Assembly (NCBI RefSeq): GCF_002860325.1
Contig: NZ_PKOJ01000004.1
Coordinates: 62,001 to 126,000 of the forward strand
Length of the DNA stretch: 64,000 nt
Source of the DNA: Neptunicoccus cionae
GTDB taxonomy: Bacteria > Pseudomonadota > Alphaproteobacteria > Rhodobacterales > Rhodobacteraceae
Direction of reading: 5' to 3'
The number at the start of each line of letters is the position of its first letter. The stretch's first letter is position 1. Made by a program: the position numbers and the translations under genes. The notes beneath the pieces were generated by a model, which did not search any database, was not told the DNA's origin, and saw nothing but the letters and a program-made list of their open reading frames with translations. Shown here in pieces: positions 17,604-24,993 of this stretch.

Positions 17604-18578
17604 TCAGGCCGTTTGGCCCATCTCATCCTCGAGATAAATCCTGATGATTTCCTCGAAAGAATTCTCGGCACGAAAGCCCGCTTCAAGGGCGCGTGCGGTG
17701 TCAAAATCACGGGGCCATCCCGCGACAATGCCAGCAATCGTTGCATCGGGCTCACGCCGGATCAGGGCAACCGCCTCGTCTCCGGCCACGGCGCGTAGGG
17801 CCTCGATCTGTTCGGCCACAGTTGCAGACACGCCGGGCATGGTCATGCAGCGCTGCGCCCCGAGCGGAACCGTATCCATGGATGCGGCATGTTCGATATA
17901 ACCAACAGCTGCGCGGGGGCTGGCGAACCAGTGACGCACATCATCGTCAACCGGCAGGATTGCTTCCTGACCGTTCAAAGGTTCTCGCAATATACCGGAA
18001 AAGAAGCCGGAAGCGGCCTTGTTCGGCTTGCCCGGACGGATGCAAATGGTGGGAAAGCGGATGCCGACGCCGTCCAGAATGCCGCGGCGGGAATAATCGT
18101 TCAGCAGCATCTCTCCCATCGCCTTTTGCGTACCGTAACTGGTCAGCGGCGTAAGGTTGAAATCGTCGGAAATCTTGGTCGGGAAAGGTGCGCCGAACAC
18201 TGCCAGTGACGACGCATAGATCACGCGCGGACAGTAATCAGGCAGTGCTGCAATGGCTTCCAGCAGCGCCCGTGTTCCGTCCAGATTGACGCGATAGCCT
18301 TTGTCCATATCGGCCTCGGCCTCTCCGGAGACAATCGCGGCGAGATGCACGATTACATCCGGCCTGTCAGCGACCAACTTGGCAGCGACTCCGTCTTCGG
18401 TCAGGTCAGCAGCATAAGACACGCGCGGGCCATTGAAATCACTTGCAACGTCTGGCGCAACCACGTCCACCAGCGTCAGGGCATCTACACCCTGCCCGCC
18501 AAGCGCACCTGTTTGCGCGATACGTTCTGCCAGCTTGCGGCCGATCATGCCGGCTGCGCCAATGATTGTGACTTTCAT
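17604..18578 (-). CDS. denD: D-erythronate dehydrogenase (NAD-dependent epimerase/SDR family)
   Basis: DenD oxidises D-erythronate at C2. The 324-residue extended SDR has an N-terminal Rossmann motif (IIGAAGMIGRKLAE, residues 5-18), a Ser/Tyr/Lys catalytic set (YASSLAVFG, then YGTQKAMGE) and the DenD-like stretch RFPTICIRPGKPNKAASGFFS (read in parts). Its start overlaps the stop of the GntR regulator by four bases. It is the first enzyme gene of the operon. An alternative would be another sugar-acid dehydrogenase of the same subgroup, but the otn genes make DenD much more likely. Confidence 0.9.
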   Translation of the reverse strand: MKVTIIGAAGMIGRKLAERIAQTGALGGQGVDALTLVDVVAPDVASDFNGPRVSYAADLTEDGVAAKLVADRPDVIVHLAAIVSGEAEADMDKGYRVNLDGTRALLEAIAALPDYCPRVIYASSLAVFGAPFPTKISDDFNLTPLTSYGTQKAMGEMLLNDYSRRGILDGVGIRFPTICIRPGKPNKAASGFFSGILREPLNGQEAILPVDDDVRHWFASPRAAVGYIEHAASMDTVPLGAQRCMTMPGVSATVAEQIEALRAVAGDEAVALIRREPDATIAGIVAGWPRDFDTARALEAGFRAENSFEEIIRIYLEDEMGQTA

Positions 18579-19327
18579 TTTGATGCCTTCTGTTCTGATG
18601 TCGAAAGCACGGCCCGCGTGCTGTCGTAAATACGTCTTTCGTGAATCCCCAAACCTTCGGCCAGCGCATCTGCATCCCCTGCCTTCAGGGCAGCAAGGAT
18701 AACGCGGTGGTCCTCGATACTTTGGGCGATAGCTCCGGTTGCGCCGATTGCTCGGCGACGGTGGTCCAACTGGTAAGAATAGAGAGTCGTGGCGAGGTCT
18801 GAGAGAACCGCATTACCACAGGATTGATAGATGGTTGTATGGAACGCGCGGTCTGCGATCAAAAAACGTACCGGATCACCCATGGCGGCGGTTTGTTTAT
18901 CAATCAGCTTTTCAAGTTCGGATATCGTCGCGGCGTCTACACGTTGCGCAGCCAATCTGGCCACACGCTCTTCCACCATCAGGCGACCTTCGTGCACATC
19001 CTCCAGCGCGTAATCCGTGACACGGCCACTAAAGAAGGCGGACAGACCGAGACCCCCGACATCATCCGAGACGACTTTGGTTCGCGCCCCTTGAACAACT
19101 GAAACGATTCCCTTGGTGGAGAGGATTAGCAATGCGCCACGGATGGTCTCGCGGCTGACACCCATAGTGGCGGCCAATTCCCGTTCGCTTGGCAGGGCAT
19201 CGCCAACATTCAGCACACCAGAAGCAATAAGCGTAGCGAAACGCTCTGCCACTTCATCTTTAACAGACCGGTGCGTTACCTTTTCCAAAGGGGCATTCTG
19301 TCCGGCTAGTAAAGCGTTCTCGCCCAT
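18575..19327 (-). CDS. GntR/FadR-family (FCD) regulator of the C4 acid operon
   Basis: This 250-residue regulator has an N-terminal GntR winged helix (ELAATMGVSRETIRGALLILSTKGIV, about residues 50-75) and an all-helical FCD effector domain with metal-binding His candidates (FHTTIYQS and DHRVIL). GGAGG precedes ATG 19327. It is the promoter-proximal gene of the operon and is translationally coupled to denD. FCD regulators generally release DNA when bound to an acid substrate, so induction by threonate or erythronate is plausible. Confidence 0.92.
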   Translation of the reverse strand: MGENALLAGQNAPLEKVTHRSVKDEVAERFATLIASGVLNVGDALPSERELAATMGVSRETIRGALLILSTKGIVSVVQGARTKVVSDDVGGLGLSAFFSGRVTDYALEDVHEGRLMVEERVARLAAQRVDAATISELEKLIDKQTAAMGDPVRFLIADRAFHTTIYQSCGNAVLSDLATTLYSYQLDHRRRAIGATGAIAQSIEDHRVILAALKAGDADALAEGLGIHERRIYDSTRAVLSTSEQKASK

Positions 19328-19345
19328 TTGTGTCCTCCCGAAAAA

Positions 19346-19390
19346 ACCAGTCGCCTCCCAACTGGTCCGGTTATTAGACCACTAGACCAG
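19346..19390. promoter_or_regulatory. Probable GntR operator region
   Basis: The leader upstream of the GntR gene carries several TGGTC/GACCA half-sites. CTGGTC at 19362-19367 pairs with GACCAG at 19385-19390, TAGACCA is repeated at 19375-19381 and 19383-19389, and ACCAGT (19346-19351) mirrors ACTGGT (19361-19366). FadR-type regulators bind TGGT-N3-ACCA-like dyads, so this is a good candidate for autoregulation of the C4 acid operon. Confidence 0.55.
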
Positions 19391-19448
19391 ATAGGAGTCA
19401 ATCGGATTCCAGGGGACGGGTTTCAGGTTTTTACGAAGGACGCGGCCG

Positions 19449-20513
19449 CTAGCCGTCCTGACGGAATATCGCGCCTGTTCTGGTGGCGAGGAAAGCTTCC
19501 AACGGAATGTCTTCCTGCTTCAGAAAACCGCTTTGGGGCAACGCTCCGTCGCGCACCATTTCAATCACAGCCACAACCGAACAGGTTGTGGTCCATGCGA
19601 TCGCGGTGCGGGTCGAACCGGCCAGCTCTCGGGGTTTGTATGCGCGCACAAACTCCTCGCGTGCCAGATCCCCGTCGCGCCACCCTTCAGCGGCGGCGTG
19701 TATGTAAACCACATCATCGCGCACCGGCGGTTTGGCATTCACAAGAATTTCGCCCGCTTCCTTACGCCGCTCCCGCATCAGCAGTTCGTGAAAGAAAAAG
19801 TTCATCTGCGCCGCATGTCCCGGGTAGCGCATGGTCTTGTAGTCTATATTCGGCACCCGCCCAAGGTAGGTCTCGCACATGGTTCCAAGCCCGCCGGATG
19901 TGGTGAAGGCTTCCAGCTCGACCCCGTTGATATAGTGCTTTTCCATCCACTCCATCGCGGACACGGATTTGATTTCGCCATTCTCCAGAACTTCGCAGTC
20001 GTTCAGATATTCGTTGACCACCCCTTCGGGCGACCAGTTAAAGGAATATCCCATCAACCCCGTCGGATTTTGCGGCAGCGCTCCGACCCGCATTTTACAG
20101 GACCGGCAGTCATCCAGTCGCGAGATTAAGTCGGCCCCGACAATCCCGATGAACCCCGGCGCCAACCCGCATTGGGGTGCCATCAAACGGTTGGAGGATT
20201 TTGACATTTCCAGAATAGCCTTGGTGGTCGGCACATCTTCAGTCAGATCAAAGTAATGGATATTCGCAGTCAGCGCGGCGCGGGCCAGCTTGGCGTTCAG
20301 GTTGTAGGGCAGGCAGGACAGAACCGCGTCCACATCGTTGAAGGCCGATTTGATCGCGGCATCATCCTGAACATCCGTGGCACGCACTTCAAACGGCAGG
20401 TTGTGTTTTCCTGTTCTCAGATCATGGGCGATGACAGTAAACCCCGCATCGTGAAGCAGTTCTGCCGCCAGAGTGCCGATTTTACCCAATCCTAAAACCG
20501 CAATTTTTTTCAT
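19449..20513 (-). CDS. Saccharopine dehydrogenase-family enzyme, probably L-lysine 6-dehydrogenase-like
   Basis: The 354-residue protein has an N-terminal Rossmann fold (LGLGKIGTLAAEL) and a C-terminal domain with APQCGLAPGF, TSGGLGTMCETYLG and YKTMRYPGHAAQM. That order of motifs matches the lysine 6-dehydrogenases, which oxidise the epsilon-amino group of lysine with NAD, rather than the longer saccharopine enzymes. ATG 20513 is preceded by AGGAC; an upstream extension lacks a ribosome site. A divergent Lrp/AsnC-type regulator supports amino-acid catabolism. The exact substrate remains uncertain. Confidence 0.75.
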   Translation of the reverse strand: MKKIAVLGLGKIGTLAAELLHDAGFTVIAHDLRTGKHNLPFEVRATDVQDDAAIKSAFNDVDAVLSCLPYNLNAKLARAALTANIHYFDLTEDVPTTKAILEMSKSSNRLMAPQCGLAPGFIGIVGADLISRLDDCRSCKMRVGALPQNPTGLMGYSFNWSPEGVVNEYLNDCEVLENGEIKSVSAMEWMEKHYINGVELEAFTTSGGLGTMCETYLGRVPNIDYKTMRYPGHAAQMNFFFHELLMRERRKEAGEILVNAKPPVRDDVVYIHAAAEGWRDGDLAREEFVRAYKPRELAGSTRTAIAWTTTCSVVAVIEMVRDGALPQSGFLKQEDIPLEAFLATRTGAIFRQDG

Positions 20514-20610
20514 TTGTTCTGTCCTTTGAGTCTCGGGCGGGGGTATCCCGCGTGCCTGTATTCCCACCCCAGCGTCAAAGATTGCGATGTTAGACAAAAG
20601 ATACAAACTT

Positions 20611-20643
20611 CTGACAAATCGCTAATATAGTGACATAATGTCA
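20611..20643 (+). promoter_or_regulatory. Promoter and palindromic operator of the Lrp-family gene
   Basis: CTGACA (20611-20616) and CATAAT (20634-20639) with a 17-base spacer form a good sigma-70 promoter. A perfect palindrome TGACAT-A-ATGTCA at 20631-20643 covers the -10 element. This is a natural site for autorepression by the Lrp-family protein encoded 24 bases downstream and may also control the divergent dehydrogenase. Confidence 0.6.
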
Positions 20644-20666
20644 AAGCTATACTGAAAGGGCGCGGC

Positions 20667-21089
20667 ATGGATGAAATAGATCAAAGGCTTTTGACCCTTC
20701 TGGGCAAAGATGCCCGCACAAGCGCAAGCGATCTTGCTGCGAAGTTGAAGGTGTCACGCGGCACGGTTCAGAACCGGATCGGGCGTATGCAGGATCAGGG
20801 GATTATCAAACGCTTCACAGTAGAGCTTGGTAACGGGCAGCAGGATCAACAGATCAGCGCTTTCACCCTGATCCGCGTGGCGGCAGATGATGGAAAACTT
20901 GCCATCGCAGCGTTGAAGCGGATCGAAGGGGTGATGGATATTTCCACCCTAAGCGGCGAGTTTGATCTGGTGGTGGAATTGCGCACCGGCTCCCTGCGGG
21001 AGCTGGACAGTTTGCTCGACAAAATTCGCGCGATCAAGGATGTGGCCCAAACCCAAAGCCATATTCGCCTGATGACGGTGGCCCGCTAG
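20667..21089 (+). CDS. Lrp/AsnC family transcriptional regulator
   Basis: This 140-residue regulator has the Lrp helix-turn-helix (SASDLAAKLKVSRGTVQNRIGRM, about residues 18-40) and a C-terminal RAM domain with GVMDISTLSGEFDLVVELRTGSL (read in parts). AAAGGG precedes ATG 20667 at proper spacing. It is divergent from the lysine-dehydrogenase-like gene, the usual arrangement of a local amino-acid-responsive regulator and its target. Lysine or a related amino acid is the likely effector, by context only. Confidence 0.93.
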   Translation: MDEIDQRLLTLLGKDARTSASDLAAKLKVSRGTVQNRIGRMQDQGIIKRFTVELGNGQQDQQISAFTLIRVAADDGKLAIAALKRIEGVMDISTLSGEFDLVVELRTGSLRELDSLLDKIRAIKDVAQTQSHIRLMTVAR

Positions 21090-21096
21090 CTCTGGG

Positions 21097-21801
21097 TCAG
21101 TCCACCCGAAACACTGTGCCGTTGCCCGCATCGCGAATAAGATCAACGGTGGTTCCATTCCAGTGATAGTCCAGATGCCGCCCCTGCACCGGAGGGTCTG
21201 CCAGATCTGGGAAAAACAATCCGGCGCAATCGCCTTCACCGCGCACGCTCGGGTAGGCGACACCTTCACCGCCCGCTGCCCGCACCGCTGCGCCGAATCT
21301 CTGCGCCGCCTGATAGCTGTCAGGGTTAAGCAGCGCATCTGCCCCCTGCCCGCGCAAGTCGTAAAGTTCGGCGTGTACATCTAAAACCAATTCACGGAAT
21401 TGGGATGTCCAGCCCGCCGGTTGTGCCGTCGCCGCCATGAACCGCGCGTGGTGGTGGATTGTTTCGTAAACCGCCGTTTCAAAATCGCTCGCAACATAAA
21501 GCACACCGCGGCGACCGTCTGAAAACCGGCTGGGACGGTCGGTGCTAGTATGGGTGAAAGGGGCCATCAGATAGCTGGCCCCCTGCCCCCCGACACGACG
21601 GTCGGGCGGGATCAGATCGAGATTGCCGATGGTTTCCATCAGGCGGGGATTGGTTTTCTGTTCTGCAGAGATCAACAGCGGCCAGTCCTCGGGGGCGGCG
21701 ATGTCTTCAAACAGGTCAATCGGGGGATAAACGCTGCGGATGATCCGCACCGCGCCGGTCCAGTCAATCCGGTTCACGGGTACATCCTGCGGCGAAATCA
21801 C
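21097..21801 (-). CDS. RES-domain toxin (NAD-degrading type)
   Basis: RES toxins degrade NAD+ and arrest growth when free of antitoxin. The 234-residue product contains the RES core: SRFSDGRRGVLYVASDFETAVYETI (read in parts) with its characteristic Ser/Arg, Tyr and Glu positions, and a C-terminal LDYHWNGTTVDLI. It starts at GTG 21801, overlapping the antitoxin stop as GTGA. Antitoxin-first order and translational coupling are typical of RES/Xre modules. No truncation is seen, so the toxin is probably active. Confidence 0.88.
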   Translation of the reverse strand: MISPQDVPVNRIDWTGAVRIIRSVYPPIDLFEDIAAPEDWPLLISAEQKTNPRLMETIGNLDLIPPDRRVGGQGASYLMAPFTHTSTDRPSRFSDGRRGVLYVASDFETAVYETIHHHARFMAATAQPAGWTSQFRELVLDVHAELYDLRGQGADALLNPDSYQAAQRFGAAVRAAGGEGVAYPSVRGEGDCAGLFFPDLADPPVQGRHLDYHWNGTTVDLIRDAGNGTVFRVD

Positions 21802-22208
21802 CAGGCGCCGCGCTCTGCATCAAGGTAGCGGCGCACCCGCATCAGGTCTGTCAGCTCCCCCCCCAGCATGACAGAAAGTGCAGATTTTCCGTTGAACGCT
21901 GCATTTCCGGCTTTGATCCAGTCATAGCCCCGCTGCGGTTCGCTGAACAGCAGGCGCAGGACTTTGTGGATGCCAAGAAGGTTGGACAGACGCGCCCGCG
22001 TGTCCCGGTCCAGACGTCCGGGCTGGCCCGCCTTCCAGCGGCGATAAGTTCGCACCGGAAGGTCCAGCAGGGTCGCGGCTTCGTCATCAATCACGCCCCA
22101 TTTTTCAAACAGGGTCAGGGTCGCGCGCAACATCGCTGCGGCCTCGGCATCGGTGATTGGGTCGGGCGCAAAATCCTGCGCTTTGGTTTCCAACGGGTGC
22201 AACGCCAT
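21798..22208 (-). CDS. Xre/MbcA/ParS-type antitoxin (DUF2384)
   Basis: This 136-residue protein pairs with the RES toxin. It has a helix-turn-helix region (DEAATLLDLPVRTYRRWKAGQPG) and the C-terminal toxin-binding domain with LLGIHKVLRLLFSEPQRGYDWIKAGNAAFNGKSAL (read in parts). The antitoxin tail in this family blocks the toxin active site. AAGGAG precedes ATG 22208. A palindromic site directly upstream is the likely autoregulatory operator. Confidence 0.9.
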   Translation of the reverse strand: MALHPLETKAQDFAPDPITDAEAAAMLRATLTLFEKWGVIDDEAATLLDLPVRTYRRWKAGQPGRLDRDTRARLSNLLGIHKVLRLLFSEPQRGYDWIKAGNAAFNGKSALSVMLGGELTDLMRVRRYLDAERGAW

Positions 22209-22222
22209 GGCGGAACTCCTTT

Positions 22223-22251
22223 ATGGCATCATATAGCGCATATGCTGCCAT
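22223..22251 (-). promoter_or_regulatory. Palindromic operator of the RES/Xre toxin-antitoxin operon
   Basis: A 29-base imperfect palindrome has arms ATGGCA-T-CATAT and, on the other strand, ATGGCA-G-CATAT (11 of 14 positions symmetric). It lies 15 bases before the antitoxin start and contains TATA-like hexamers. Autorepression by the Xre antitoxin through such a site is normal for this family. Confidence 0.6.
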
Positions 22252-22269
22252 TTGGCAAGGGCCGCTGTT

Positions 22270-23544
22270 CTAACCCGCCTTCGCCGCCAGCGTTTCTGGC
22301 GGACGATAGGCGTCATAGGCCCGCTGTATCGCGATTTGATCCGCCACATACTTTGCATCATGCCAGACCCCCCAGATAAAGGAAGATCCGCGACGGGATT
22401 GCCACGGCAAGCCGACAAAATAGACGCCCCGCTCGGGTGAGACACCGCGCTGGTGGATCGGTTTGCCATTGTCGTCAAAGGCGTCAATTTTAAGCCAGCC
22501 ATAGTCCACCGAAAATCCGGTGGCCCAGATGATCGACGTAATTCCAGCCTCGGCCAGATCCAGTTCCGTGATCGGGTTGGTCAGGCAGTCCGGATCAGGC
22601 CAGCATTTACGCTCTTGCAGATCTTCGGGCAGGTCGAGCCCGTGGCGCGTCACATAGGCGTCCGCCTCATCCAGAACCGAAGCGTGGTTGGCATCACCCC
22701 GCGCAATATTATCGACGAGATCAGGGGCAAAGTGCAGCTTGCCATTCTCAAACCGTTCTGTGCGCCCGACAAGCTGCATTCCACCCGCGGCGAACCGCCG
22801 GAAATCCACGGTTTTGCCGCCCTTGGCCCCGCTGACAGCGATGGTGACATGTTCGGTTCCCGGGCCCGGGGTCTGCATATCCCATTTGCCCAGCACGCCG
22901 AGCCACCAGACGAAATCCCGCCCCCGATAGCTGCGCGGCGGGCGGTCGTGCGGCCCGACAGACAGGTAAACCTTGCGCCCCGAGTCCATCAGTTCTTCTG
23001 CGATTTGCGCACCGGACGATCCGGCCCCGACCACCATGACAGCTCCTTGCGGCATCTGATTGGGATTGCGGTAATCGTGAGAGTGGATTTGCGTCAGCCC
23101 CGCGCTTTGAGGCACCAGTTGCGGGATCAGCGGTTTCTGAAACGGTCCGGTCGCAGCGACGATCCGTTTGGTTTCAATCTCTCCTGCACTGGTCTGGACC
23201 AGAAAGGCGGAACCGTCAGCCGTGCGGCGTGCACGATGCACTTCGACGCCACAGCGCACAGGGGCGTTGATCTGCTTGGCATAGTCCACAAAATAATCCG
23301 CGACACCTTCTTTGGGCACAAAGGCTTCAGGGTCACAGCCTTCAAAATCGCGGTTCGGGAAGCGGTCGTGCCATGCGGGGCCGTTGGCCACCAGCGAATC
23401 CCACCGCCCTGTACGCCAGCGTTCGGCAATGCGGTCCCGCTCCAGAACAATGTGATCCACCCCCAGAGCACCGAGATGTTCGCTCATCGCGATTCCGGCC
23501 TGACCGGCACCAACAACCAATGTGTCTGTCTTTTCTACGGGCAT
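22270..23544 (-). CDS. Flavin-containing monooxygenase-like NAD(P)/FAD oxidoreductase
   Basis: This 424-residue soluble flavoprotein has an FAD-binding GAGQAG (residues 12-17), a second Rossmann motif VVGAGSSGAQIAEEL in the middle for NADPH, and an ATGF motif (SIIWATGFSVDYGWL) near the C-terminus. This two-dinucleotide layout is that of class B monooxygenases and CzcO-like proteins. ATG 23544 is preceded by AAAGGA; a GTG extension at 23580 is less likely. A TTAG-N7-CTAA site lies 86 bases upstream, suggesting co-control with the amine genes. N- or S-oxygenation of an amine-derived compound is possible but unproven. Confidence 0.85.
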   Translation of the reverse strand: MPVEKTDTLVVGAGQAGIAMSEHLGALGVDHIVLERDRIAERWRTGRWDSLVANGPAWHDRFPNRDFEGCDPEAFVPKEGVADYFVDYAKQINAPVRCGVEVHRARRTADGSAFLVQTSAGEIETKRIVAATGPFQKPLIPQLVPQSAGLTQIHSHDYRNPNQMPQGAVMVVGAGSSGAQIAEELMDSGRKVYLSVGPHDRPPRSYRGRDFVWWLGVLGKWDMQTPGPGTEHVTIAVSGAKGGKTVDFRRFAAGGMQLVGRTERFENGKLHFAPDLVDNIARGDANHASVLDEADAYVTRHGLDLPEDLQERKCWPDPDCLTNPITELDLAEAGITSIIWATGFSVDYGWLKIDAFDDNGKPIHQRGVSPERGVYFVGLPWQSRRGSSFIWGVWHDAKYVADQIAIQRAYDAYRPPETLAAKAG

Positions 23545-23629
23545 TCCGGAATCCTTTGTCCTTTTTGGCAATGAAGGCACCCTAGGGGGCCGGTCGGAAG
23601 CTGAAAAACAGTAAATCTCGCAGCATTGC

Positions 23630-23644
23630 TTAGGCAGAGGCTAA
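23630..23644. promoter_or_regulatory. LysR-type dyad, site A (TTAG-N7-CTAA)
   Basis: TTAGG-CAGAG-GCTAA is a symmetric T-N11-A box. It lies 86 bases before the flavin monooxygenase start. It shares its consensus with three more sites at 23683, 25941 and 28234, all in intergenic DNA around one LysR gene. Confidence 0.6.
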
Positions 23645-23682
23645 ATCGACTCACAACATTGGGTTCAATATGCCGGACCGGA

Positions 23683-23697
23683 TTAGGCAACAGCTAA
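23683..23697. promoter_or_regulatory. LysR-type dyad, site B (TTAG-N7-CTAA)
   Basis: ATTAGG-CAACA-GCTAAT is symmetric over nine further bases including the flanking A/T and G/C. It lies 116 bases before the RidA-family start and 53 bases from site A, so the two may be bound together to drive the divergent genes. Confidence 0.6.
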
Positions 23698-23812
23698 TCG
23701 GGGCTGAGGCACTCCGTACTTTTCGCCGCTGGATATTCACATATTGCTGGGGCCATAGTGCGCAGGGGTACGGGTGAACCCGTCCCCGCCCGTCAGTTGC
23801 AGAGGATCTCTC

Positions 23813-24229
23813 ATGGCCCACACACGTATTCGCAAATTCAACACCTCGGACACCTACCCAGAACAGAAACTCGACAATGATCTGTGTCAGGCTGTGATCA
23901 CTCAGGGCGGCAAAACCGTCTGGCTGCGAGGACAATGCCCGCAAAATCTGGACGATGCCAAAAACATCGACAGTCACGATCCGGTCGAACAGACCCATAA
24001 GGTAATGCAGAACATCCGCCAGCTTATTCAGGAAGCCGGCGGCGAGATGGAGCATCTGGTCAAAGTGGTTGTCTACATCACAGACGTGCGCCACCGCGAG
24101 GCGGTTTACCGCACAATGGGCGAATACATCAAAGGGGTGCATCCGGTGTCGACCGGTCTTGTCGTGCAGGCGCTGGCGCGGCCCGAATGGCTGGTGGAAA
24201 TCGACGGCACAGCGGTGATACCGGAATGA
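23813..24229 (+). CDS. RidA/YjgF family protein without the usual catalytic Arg
   Basis: RidA proteins hydrolyse reactive enamine/imine intermediates made by PLP enzymes and amine oxidoreductases. This 138-residue member has the C-terminal core VVVYITDVRHREAVYRTMGEY (read in parts) and LVEIDGTAVIP. The Arg that ends the active site in E. coli RidA (PARS) is missing: the equivalent stretch at 111-118 is PVSTGLVV. It therefore belongs to a subgroup whose deaminase activity is doubtful. ATG 23813 has GAGGA 7 bases upstream. Its stop overlaps the DUF1028 start. Confidence 0.88.
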   Translation: MAHTRIRKFNTSDTYPEQKLDNDLCQAVITQGGKTVWLRGQCPQNLDDAKNIDSHDPVEQTHKVMQNIRQLIQEAGGEMEHLVKVVVYITDVRHREAVYRTMGEYIKGVHPVSTGLVVQALARPEWLVEIDGTAVIPE

Positions 24230-24900
24230 CCTTTTCGCTTGTTGCCCGCTGTCCTGATACCGGCATGTTCGGTGTTGCCATTTCTTCATCCTCTCCGGCC
24301 GTTGCGGCGCGGTGTTCTTATGCCCGCTCCGGTGTCGGGGCGGTCGCCACACAGAATGTCACCGACCCGAGCCTCGGCCCCCTTACGCTTGATCTGATGG
24401 GGCAAGGGCTTGGCGCGGAAAAGGCAATCGATCAGGTTAAGGCGCGGGGGAAGTTCATCGAATACAGACAAGTGCTCGCCGTGGATTATGAGGGGCGCAC
24501 GGCCATTCATTCCGGCCCGAACTCTCTTGGCATCTGGACACAGGCAATAACCGAAAATGTTGCCTCCGGGGGCAATCTTTTGGCCAATGACACGGTGCCA
24601 CAGGCCATCGTGGACGGCTATCTTGCAGCAACGGGCCATATCGGGGACCGTCTGATCGCGGCGATGCGGGCAGGTCTCGCTGCCGGCGGAGAGGCCGGAC
24701 CAGTTCATTCCGCCGGAATGATGATAGTGGATAAGGTCAGCTGGCCTGTGGCCGATCTGCGCTGCGACTGGACAGAAGATTGCCCGATTGAAAATATCGC
24801 CACCGCTTGGGACATCTATAAACCCCAGTTGGACGCTTACGTGCAGCGGGCACTTGATCCGCGCGAGGCCCCGTCCTACGGGGTGCCGGGTGACGATTAA
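24226..24900 (+). CDS. DUF1028 family protein (Ntn-hydrolase-like)
   Basis: The 224-residue protein opens with TFSLVARCPDTGMFGVAISSSSPAV and continues with GVGAVATQNVTDPSLG, the DUF1028 hallmark. This family has an Ntn-hydrolase-like fold, but its reaction is not established to my knowledge. It starts at ATG 24226 overlapping the RidA-like stop (ATGA), so the two proteins are made together; the pairing of DUF1028 with Rid proteins is common. A hydrolase acting on an amide or cyclic imine product would fit but is inference. Confidence 0.88.
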   Translation: MTFSLVARCPDTGMFGVAISSSSPAVAARCSYARSGVGAVATQNVTDPSLGPLTLDLMGQGLGAEKAIDQVKARGKFIEYRQVLAVDYEGRTAIHSGPNSLGIWTQAITENVASGGNLLANDTVPQAIVDGYLAATGHIGDRLIAAMRAGLAAGGEAGPVHSAGMMIVDKVSWPVADLRCDWTEDCPIENIATAWDIYKPQLDAYVQRALDPREAPSYGVPGDD

Positions 24901-24993
24901 ACCGTTAAAGCGGTGTCTTCCCCTCGCAAAATCCTGCCCTTATAACAGGGGAATACCCGCTGCACGCCGCAGCGTTTGAAGACTGGAAACCCC

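Noticed and set aside
22453-23574. 373-codon open frame opposite the flavin monooxygenase
   Set aside because: Antisense shadow with unusual composition; the monooxygenase has two intact Rossmann motifs.
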